DNA of 64,000 nt from Mangrovivirga halotolerans (GTDB lineage Bacteria > Bacteroidota > Bacteroidia > Cytophagales > Cyclobacteriaceae). The position numbers were made by a program, and so were the translations under genes. Under the pieces are notes generated by a model. It was given only the letters and a program-made list of their open reading frames with translations, had not been told where the DNA came from and made no database searches. Each line of letters opens with the position of its first letter. Position 1 is the stretch's first letter. This document shows, piece by piece, positions 44,901-51,213 of the stretch. The DNA lies in assembly GCF_026241165.1 (NCBI RefSeq), contig NZ_JAPFQN010000006.1, positions 1-64,000 of the forward strand. The letters are read 5' to 3'.

Positions 44901-47822
44901 ATTATAACGAATACCATAAATACAATACTTAGACTCTTCTGTATTTTTAATTATTATGACTGGTTTAAAATTTAAATCATCAGGAAATTCATCAATAATT
45001 TGCCCTAATGGTGTTAAACCAATTCCTAAAGCAGGCATTCCGTCTACTTGTGATTCAAACTCAAATAATAAAAGCAACTCACTCTCCTCATCCTCCTGAA
45101 GTCCCCCCAACACTGGTGCCGGATCATGAATCTTGTCCCATTGATCTTTGAGCAGTCGCGTGCCTGGCTGGCCTCCTGAGGCGTAGTCCATCAGGTTGTT
45201 GGTGGTGCCCTGAGCTACGTTGTATCCGTCTTCGCTGAAGGTGTGAAATAAATTGAAGGCTCCGTGTCCTAACTCGTGGGCTGCAGTCTTGGCAAATGTC
45301 TGTGCATTTGAGGTATTTAAAAAGATGAATCCAAAATGCCTGTTAAATGGCATGTACCCTGATAAGGAAGGATTTGTTGTTTTCCCAGGATGAATAACGA
45401 ATAAATAATATTCTCCTTCAGCTACTTCACCTGCCTCTTCATACGCATTAATCACTGCCCGCATCTCTGAGGTAAAGCTCGCCAGCGGACCAGAACCTGA
45501 GTTTTTAAGCAAACCATCACCATCACTGTCGTAGTCAACAGTCGTAAATGGTTGTTTTTTGACTACATTAAATTGAACTACTGCCTGCTTGTAAATCTTA
45601 TCTAATTCTCTTTTTACATCACTTGCTGATAGATCGCTGATGTCACCACCCTCCTGAAGTGGTACGATATTCAGGTTTAATGTCTTGTTGTTATAGGCAA
45701 TAACATTAAGCTTTCCTGCTGTCTGAACTGCCGTGCTGTCTCCAAGGTTAGTTTCCTTTATCGCATACACCGGCTCGATCAGTCCCGCAAGTCCCGGAGC
45801 TCTGACCTGTACTCTTCGGTTGCCATTTGGTCCATTGGTGGTGTTAAGGGTATCCGTCAGTGTATATAACTTGTAATCACTACCTGGAAGATTTACTAAT
45901 GCTTCATCTGATTGTCCGATCGCTGCAGATTTCCAGTCCACCCAGTAATCACCGGCCAACTCTAATCTTTCATAACTTTCTTCCGGTCCGTAGTTGGTCT
46001 TCTTATCGAAACCGAAACTCTGATCATCAGACTTACTAAACAACACTCTTTCAGCTGGATCAGTCACTCCGGATGGTGGTGTAAGCACATTCGGGTTAAC
46101 TTTTTGTGCTACGTTGGAATTTTTCCTGACAATGTAGGTGTTATTATCACTGTCTTTTATGATCGTGTCTTTGTTCTGATCTTGTGTATGGGTTTGCCCA
46201 TCGGTGGTGGTCACTACGATCTGACCGTTGCTAACCTCGATGCTTTCGATCACCCCATCAACAGCGAGGGTATCGGCCTGGTTTGCATATTCTATTGCAT
46301 TTTCAGCTATATCCAGTGCCTGGTTTGCATAAGAAAAGGCACTATCTACTGATGCAATTACTGAATTGATCTCATCACGAATGTAATCCGGAACTGCCTG
46401 CACTTTGGCCCCGGTAACATTTACCTGTCCACCAACCAGCACATACTCTTCATTAATCTCTGCCTGGCTAAATGCAACAGCGATCTTCAGGTTGTCCATA
46501 AATGGTACTACTACAAACCCATCACCGGTGAATTTTCCTCCTCCACCTGAAACGGTACTCACCTTCACATCAAAGTCACCGGCTGTAAATATTTCACCAG
46601 GCTGTAGTTGCTCCAAAGGAGTTTTATTTGAAATGTCTGCTAAAGCATAATCGGCACCACAGGAATAGTTGACCGGTGGGGCTGGCTGTGTCAGCACTGT
46701 ATCTCCATAGATGAATTCACTTTCTGCTATGCCACAAACAGCTCTGACTTCGTATTCGTAAAGTGTAGAATCTTTTAATCCTTTTGCCTTATACTCTTCG
46801 ATGAAACTGTCATACTCATACCAATCAGCACCTTTCTTATTGGCTTCTCTCAATCGAACCACGAAGCCGGTATTTCCGGCCTGTGGTGTCCACTGAGCTA
46901 AAAACCCTTGCCTGCTTGGTGTATCACTAATACTGGTTGGTGGAGGACACGCATCACCATAGGTGAAATACCCGGCTTCTGAAAACCCGCTGTTCTTAAA
47001 CAGGTCGAGGGTATTAATACCATCTTTTGCTTTTGCCTGTACTCTCCAGGCATAACTCTTACCCGGGATGAGCATTGGTTCTGCCGGCCCGTAAACCAGG
47101 TTGGTCGTATTTACCGTTGCCCGATAGATAGGAGCCTGGCTTCTGACTGCATCTTCTGCAGGTCTGTCATCCGGCCAGATTTCAAAAAGTGTAAATTCAT
47201 ATTCGGTTACGAAAGCTGAGTTGGGGCTTCCGGTATGTCTTGGTGTCCACTGAAAAACGATGTACTGTGGATTTTGAAGGTCCAGTTTGGTTCCCTTTTC
47301 CGGCAGGGAGATAAATGGCGGATCATTGAGCATCAACCAGGCCATCGAAGAACCGGTATTACTGATCTTTAGTCCTCTGCGATATTCAAGTACTTCGAGT
47401 TGGAACTCATAAAATCCTTCGGGTAGTTGACCTGTACGAGCCAGGTTATTTATACTGATATTTTGAGCCTGTAGGTTATTCAAGTCAAAATAAGGAGCCA
47501 AGTCATAGCCGGTCAATCGATTATTTTCACCACCGTAAATCATTGTCGGAGGTGGCATGAAGTCACTTCTCGTCTGGAGGATAACTGCATTATTCCGCTT
47601 AATGGTCAGTCTGAAGCGCACCTCCAGTTCAGAAATGGTGATATCTTTCAGCATGATATTAGCTGCAAGCTTATCTACCTCAGGTCGTGTATAATCAGCC
47701 AGGTTGAGTGAATATGGAGGTGTGAGCTGCATATTCACCTGAACAGGATAGTTTACCTGTCCGAAAAGTACACTTGTCGCAGTGACAAGAAATGTTGAAA
47801 GAATAAAAAATAATCGTCTCAT
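41958..47822 (-). CDS. polymorphic toxin: TANFOR-like N-terminus, Fn3, zincin, His/Cys protease-like and nuclease-like tip
   Basis: 1954 residues. A signal peptide ends at SVLFGQ (22). Residues about 23-180 match the TANFOR domain of large Bacteroidota secreted toxins as I remember it ('YPVQVNMQLTPPYSLNLADY', 'RLTGYDLAPYFD', 'LPEGFYEFQLEVLEYRRG'). Fn3-like modules follow to about 400. A zincin motif HELGH (H849, E850, H853; next His at 860, in FHTF) lies at the end of the conserved part. The rest is far more AT-rich: long helices, a His/Cys pair (IVHGEG H1531, LLSC C1568) like self-cleaving toxin proteases, and a C-terminal fold with D1860, VDTK (D1873, K1875) and NQ (Q1892), as in PD-(D/E)xK nucleases. 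No sorting domain. The toxin role is inference. Confidence 0.75.
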   Translation of the reverse strand: MRRLFFILSTFLVTATSVLFGQVNYPVQVNMQLTPPYSLNLADYTRPEVDKLAANIMLKDITISELEVRFRLTIKRNNAVILQTRSDFMPPPTMIYGGENNRLTGYDLAPYFDLNNLQAQNISINNLARTGQLPEGFYEFQLEVLEYRRGLKISNTGSSMAWLMLNDPPFISLPEKGTKLDLQNPQYIVFQWTPRHTGSPNSAFVTEYEFTLFEIWPDDRPAEDAVRSQAPIYRATVNTTNLVYGPAEPMLIPGKSYAWRVQAKAKDGINTLDLFKNSGFSEAGYFTYGDACPPPTSISDTPSRQGFLAQWTPQAGNTGFVVRLREANKKGADWYEYDSFIEEYKAKGLKDSTLYEYEVRAVCGIAESEFIYGDTVLTQPAPPVNYSCGADYALADISNKTPLEQLQPGEIFTAGDFDVKVSTVSGGGGKFTGDGFVVVPFMDNLKIAVAFSQAEINEEYVLVGGQVNVTGAKVQAVPDYIRDEINSVIASVDSAFSYANQALDIAENAIEYANQADTLAVDGVIESIEVSNGQIVVTTTDGQTHTQDQNKDTIIKDSDNNTYIVRKNSNVAQKVNPNVLTPPSGVTDPAERVLFSKSDDQSFGFDKKTNYGPEESYERLELAGDYWVDWKSAAIGQSDEALVNLPGSDYKLYTLTDTLNTTNGPNGNRRVQVRAPGLAGLIEPVYAIKETNLGDSTAVQTAGKLNVIAYNNKTLNLNIVPLQEGGDISDLSASDVKRELDKIYKQAVVQFNVVKKQPFTTVDYDSDGDGLLKNSGSGPLASFTSEMRAVINAYEEAGEVAEGEYYLFVIHPGKTTNPSLSGYMPFNRHFGFIFLNTSNAQTFAKTAAHELGHGAFNLFHTFSEDGYNVAQGTTNNLMDYASGGQPGTRLLKDQWDKIHDPAPVLGGLQEDEESELLLLFEFESQVDGMPALGIGLTPLGQIIDEFPDDLNFKPVIIIKNTEESKYCIYGIRYNGIKYTWKANVEGASGYFNGNEELPISLSYRNSGRTKVYNYDNGSCYVTTHIIDWSNNVEDIQITIERKIEYLSGYPTLLKNADASCLFNYISDLNNSEKCRDVEFLRVKKDELIENFENSGDVSTTKISLSILSSCFDLLKQIDIDLRLKAFKKLSEDRLIGEVEENAIIALLNSFDTNQYKEVIDFIDDNNLIYNLCNQLHDKSINLLDENNYSNFFSWLNNVYQYNSEVVIDRFQAINLHDYNGILPFVRLKEKTINTHINVIEYDVVSEWTDINGDPKITIKNSIKQGSLIPTIEVGSFYLTPETGISPFTPILVDPSNAEFYVKEAIDNLEPNGQGVIMPAVFLTYYDQMKLNEAIEDGIITALDLITIYDGAPLIVANNLRKARRLYKIFEVSIASSNLLITTTNIENENLQSAVDGLDILITIFGSKNLLNGIDEYVTELKRINSPVIDAIENNTSIRQSLQVKIQEIEEKLQLAKNQNANSIKIDEVENSLNKFKKLIGEGADDLSTVNRIENLVNSLSDDAINLTDNVVNYSRNIENLSGQNYLDIIVHGEGADFIIDGQRYSSSDLGQLIRDLEGSDKPLRLLSCSDLNSAQELAVALNREIIANAGITRLYSNGEVRALAKNSTEEFIGWKKINSNGDVVEDIPAGTSINSGDDFILLGKNDNSWFDELPIALKSEIGDPASELGQYIKNNGPDGWEIASRLESHRRNTSILDKFKEISRRGRGINKQKLKSAIDSDLGDVLNNATNEELVSILNRIDQEHFTSSHLGEVKSRLGNIEYGIKQDLINNPDWFDTFDDVLQNPGRYWERISQGELVNGSALQSWAQGKWWKDLRETAQTFQNTAGLSKVRDVFGTSFGSQITLKVTKGSETFEIVADYLAKKDGMFYIVDTKYTTLDNFDLAKSFTPNQSKVFAWMKNGDDITVEIRAVDSRLEELDLFQGDLLDPNNLKIDIYKSVPGISSQVAPIINYK

Positions 47823-47856
47823 ATCCGGTTAACTTTCACCGTATAATTTTTTCAGT

Positions 47857-49578
47857 CTAAAAAGAATAATTGTACCCGAAGGTAATCGTCAGTTCACTAA
47901 ACTCCTGCTCCGGAGCATTTCGTGAAGCATAGGTTCCATTCAGGTTAAATCTATGTTTTTTGGCCAGGGTATAATTTCCCGACACCCGGGCGGTAAGCAC
48001 TTCCGACCGGCTGCTCTCTACTCCATAAGTGCGATTGTAAGATGTCGCGAGGGAGGTGCGCAGTTTTCGATCTAAAAATGATTTTGCTACCGATACCGAT
48101 GGGCCATACGTTCCGTTGTTAAGTCCTGCAGAATTATTCACGTTGTAATTCATACTCAGCGAAAGCTGGGTGCTTGATGGCGTCCATCCCATGGAATACA
48201 CTGCATTGGCGTTGATGAAAGTCAGGCCGGTATTCTGTTCTGTGCCTCCCTGTTCATCGTCTGTTCCCTGATAATTTACATTCAGGTTAATATTTTTTGG
48301 TCGCTCTTTATCTGTGCTCAACACATAGGCAACATTCATGTTTGCCTGTTGACTGATCTGGCGGTAATTAAGCGTATCCAGGTTATCATAAGGAGTCAGG
48401 GCATTGATGTTATCAAAGATTGGCCTGATGTTAGTGTAAGTCTGATAGCTGCTATAGTTGAATTGCAGGTTTAGTCTTTCTGATGGAGCATACCCCACAC
48501 CAACAGCACCTGAAAGCCTCGATGTTGCTGAAGCTTCATCTCCTTCGAGGTTATTACGCTGTGTACCCACATTGATATTCAGATTTACTTTCCCCTCAAA
48601 CAAAGAAGAGGCTGCTGTCACAGCGATTGTTTCCAGGTCATTGTTAAAGAAATAAGCTCCATGAGATTCATATCCCGGGTCAACCCGTTCGTAGGTCAAT
48701 CCAACAATGTATTTTCCAAAGGTATAGTTTAATGCGCCATTGATTGCATCATATACAGCTGTTGAAGCATTCGCATTGTAGAATGCATCCATTATTTTGA
48801 TCCCGGCATTGTTACCAAAATATTTATTTGTAGCTCCGATGTTGCGGGTCAGAATGGAGGTTCCGTATTCAATGTTAAATCGAAGATTTTTAGTTATTGA
48901 ATAGGCCAGATCAACACTCATGGCAAGGTTTTCTTCGGGTGTAATATCTGAGTATAATGAATCAGTCAGGTTGATCGATGTGCTATCGTCTTTGGCATGA
49001 AAAAATGAGAACCCTGCCTGAAGTCTCTCTCCATTATATTTTGACTGGAGTCCGTAGCCCATTCTCTGGTAGGCCGGCTCAAGATAAGACTGAGTTGAAT
49101 CCGGCTGTGCGGCCTTCAAAAACCTTCCGTAAACTGCTTTTATCTGCCATTTCCCGGGTGTTAATTCTAATCCTCCACCGCTAAAGGTATGACCTGCGAG
49201 CGTATAAGAGGAAAAAGTTTGATTTTGAACTCCGATATGAGCCGTTGCCCATTTATATCTTGGGCTAATACTTAACCTGTTAAATGGTTGTCTGAAGGAT
49301 ACCTGCTGATTGGAATAAGCAAAGCTCACCGGGGCACTGATCCCAAAGATGGTCAGGTTTAAATTTCCTGATAAGAAATAACTATAAGGGTCTCTTCGGT
49401 TTTCGATACCAAAGCCTTTATAGAAGATCTGGTTTACTGAGATCCCTCCGTTCACTGTTAGAGGCTTTTCTTTTCCGATGCTTTCAAGGTCAATATTCTG
49501 AGCCTTGATAGTTGATAAACAAGAGAAAAAAACAGCAGCAACGAGTAAAAAATAACGTTTATTAACTTGAAAAATCAC
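47857..49578 (-). CDS. outer-membrane beta-barrel protein upstream of the toxin
   Basis: 573 residues starting with GTG, the only start that keeps the signal peptide (RYFLLVAAVFFSCLSTIKAQ). Amphipathic strands run throughout and the protein ends in the typical barrel terminus TFGYNYSF. There is no plug or TonB box, so it is not a TonB receptor. Repeated strands such as 'GVGYAPSERLNLQFNYSSYQTY' resemble the barrels that accompany large secreted proteins in Bacteroidota. The toxin gene starts 34 bases downstream on the same strand. A role in toxin export or surface anchoring is inferred. Confidence 0.75.
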   Translation of the reverse strand: MIFQVNKRYFLLVAAVFFSCLSTIKAQNIDLESIGKEKPLTVNGGISVNQIFYKGFGIENRRDPYSYFLSGNLNLTIFGISAPVSFAYSNQQVSFRQPFNRLSISPRYKWATAHIGVQNQTFSSYTLAGHTFSGGGLELTPGKWQIKAVYGRFLKAAQPDSTQSYLEPAYQRMGYGLQSKYNGERLQAGFSFFHAKDDSTSINLTDSLYSDITPEENLAMSVDLAYSITKNLRFNIEYGTSILTRNIGATNKYFGNNAGIKIMDAFYNANASTAVYDAINGALNYTFGKYIVGLTYERVDPGYESHGAYFFNNDLETIAVTAASSLFEGKVNLNINVGTQRNNLEGDEASATSRLSGAVGVGYAPSERLNLQFNYSSYQTYTNIRPIFDNINALTPYDNLDTLNYRQISQQANMNVAYVLSTDKERPKNINLNVNYQGTDDEQGGTEQNTGLTFINANAVYSMGWTPSSTQLSLSMNYNVNNSAGLNNGTYGPSVSVAKSFLDRKLRTSLATSYNRTYGVESSRSEVLTARVSGNYTLAKKHRFNLNGTYASRNAPEQEFSELTITFGYNYSF

Positions 49579-50042
49579 CGTACGTTACTGGTTGACTAAA
49601 AAATAATTCCTAATGTAGGTGCAAGAATACGGCATTCTCCGAAAAAATCAAAGAGAATTAATTTTTTAATCACTGGTTTTCAAGAGAATAGATCGGGAAT
49701 TAGTTATTGGAGATTGGGTAATTGAGTTATTAAGTTATTAGTGATTGGAGAATAGTCTGATGAAGTGAAAATTGTTACATACATATCGCCTTGGTTCGTG
49801 TCTCCACGAAACAAATCATCTGGTGCGTGAGGACACGAACCAGGGCGAGTACAGAGTGAGAGTGAGAGCGGAGTGTGGGGAATGAAGCTGTAAGTTTCTT
49901 TTGTGGCAAACAGGCGCGGGAAGAGAGTGAGAACGGAGAGCGGAGTGTGGGGATGTTGAGTAGGGTTATTGGTTGTTTAGTGATTAGGTTATTAGTGATT
50001 GGAGAATAGTCGGATGATGTGAAAATTGATACATTCATATCG
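49579..50042. other. intergenic region with AT words, REP family C pair and tail repeats
   Basis: No credible gene. 49685-49755 and 49965-50005 hold TTATTAG/GTGATTGG words. 49791-49843 is a REP family C pair. Two tail copies (about 49852-49880 and 49920-49950) read GAGAGTGAGAGCGGAGTGTG or close to it. Frames open through this region come from the repeats. Confidence 0.7.
49791..49843. repeat. REP family C pair
   Basis: TTGGTTCGTGTCTCCACGAA then CTGGTGCGTGAGGACACGAA, the same facing pair with the same spacing type as 23978-24045 and 51087-51148. Confidence 0.85.
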
Positions 50043-50045
50043 CCT

Positions 50046-50672
50046 TGGTTCGTGTCTCCACGAACCAGTTCCTCAACAGTCAAATCTGTGTCAAAATTCG
50101 TCTCGGAGATCTTTAATAAATTGAAACTCCTTACTCCCTTCTTCATAAAATCCTGCGGATGAATATTTATAATCAACCGGATGTTGAACTAAATCCCACT
50201 GCTCTGCTAACGGATTATTATGGATATAGTCTAATTTTTGACTTGCCACTTCAGGACTGTATATATCAATAGCTAATGGGTCGCGTTGCCAAAATTCATA
50301 CGATTTATTATTAGCCTTTACCCTATATTTCAATAGTTCATTATTCCCTTCCTTTAATAATTGTTTCTTAAACTGATGTGCTGTGAATTTTAAAAATGAT
50401 CCATTGACAGATTCTTTGCCATTAATATCATTTTTTCGCCAAATTAAGTGAATATGGTTAGGCATAATAACAAAAGCAAAAACATCAATTTTATCCAGGT
50501 CACTCAAGTATTTTAATGATCCGATTATGATGTCTTTATAGGTATCATTAACAAGAAGCCTTTGCCATTTATTTATTGTGGCTGTCCAAAAATATATCTT
50601 TCCAATGTCCGTTATTGAATTCCTTTTATTCATAAGTGTTATATTAAACTGGTTCGTGGAGACACGAACCAG
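50046..50672. mobile_element. REP-transposase element, family C (complete)
   Basis: Bounded by the facing dyads TTGGTTCGTGTCTCCACGAA (50046 on) and CTGGTTCGTGGAGACACGAA (50649 on). It encloses a single gene, the RAYT 50091-50633. These dyads are the best-conserved of the family, as expected for the active copy. Confidence 0.8.
50091..50633 (-). CDS. REP-associated tyrosine transposase (RAYT), family C
   Basis: 180 residues, full length. HUH motif MPNHIHLIW (H60, H62), catalytic tyrosine in KLDYIHNNPLAEQW (Y136) and YKYSSAGFY. It differs from the other two RAYTs in having the more common MPNHIHLI/NPLAEQW signature, so it is a separate lineage, matched to separate hairpins. Confidence 0.93.
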   Translation of the reverse strand: MNKRNSITDIGKIYFWTATINKWQRLLVNDTYKDIIIGSLKYLSDLDKIDVFAFVIMPNHIHLIWRKNDINGKESVNGSFLKFTAHQFKKQLLKEGNNELLKYRVKANNKSYEFWQRDPLAIDIYSPEVASQKLDYIHNNPLAEQWDLVQHPVDYKYSSAGFYEEGSKEFQFIKDLRDEF

Positions 50673-50848
50673 GGCAACTTTCTCAAATGAGATATTAAAA
50701 GATTAGTGATAATTAACATCCTAAGAATCAAAATTAAATTGGCAGTGAATCAAAAGGAAATTATAAACGGATAAGTTTTATCACCATTGCTTGGACATAA
50801 AAAATTCTTGGGTATTGAATTATCCGATGTAAATATCCGCCTTACATT

Positions 50849-50870
50849 CCGGTTCGTGAGGACACGAACC
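50849..50870. repeat. REP family C single unit
   Basis: CCGGTTCGTGAGGACACGAACC, followed by AGGTCGGGAAGAGAGTGAGA and the rest of the tail repeat. Confidence 0.8.
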
Positions 50871-51086
50871 AGGTCGGGAAGAGAGTGAGAGCGGAGTGTG
50901 GAGAATGAAAAAAATGTCTGAATTGAAAATACTAACACCTTTCATGACAAGTATAGCTTCGTCACTGATGCGATATCTTTGTCAGTACAGGATTTACCAG
51001 GATGGAAAAAATGAATGGCTTAATTTGAACTATTGATTATTTAGTAATTAGAAAAAGACATCCAATTTAAATATCCGAATACCGCC

Positions 51087-51148
51087 TTGGTTCGTGTCTC
51101 CACGTACCAAATCCCAATATCATCTGGTGCGTGAGGACACGAACCAGG
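51087..51148. repeat. REP family C pair
   Basis: TTGGTTCGTGTCTCCACGTA facing CTGGTGCGTGAGGACACGAA, followed by CCAGGGCGGG. One mismatch in the left dyad compared with 49791. Confidence 0.82.
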
Positions 51149-51213
51149 GCGGGAAAGGTCTTCTTAGCGACTTAGCGGTTATACTTTTTTTTTTAACAGC
51201 TCGCTATTTCCAT

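Larger units (their letters stand above)
50673..51213. other. intergenic region with decayed REP copies
   Basis: About 540 bases without a gene. It holds a single REP dyad at 50849-50870 followed by a tail copy (about 50880-50905), and a facing pair at 51087-51148. The remaining sequence is AT-rich with no pattern I can name. Confidence 0.7.

Noticed and set aside
49775-50176. Open frame of 133 codons on the minus strand
   Set aside because: It is made of REP dyads and tail repeats and overlaps the real RAYT gene in another frame.
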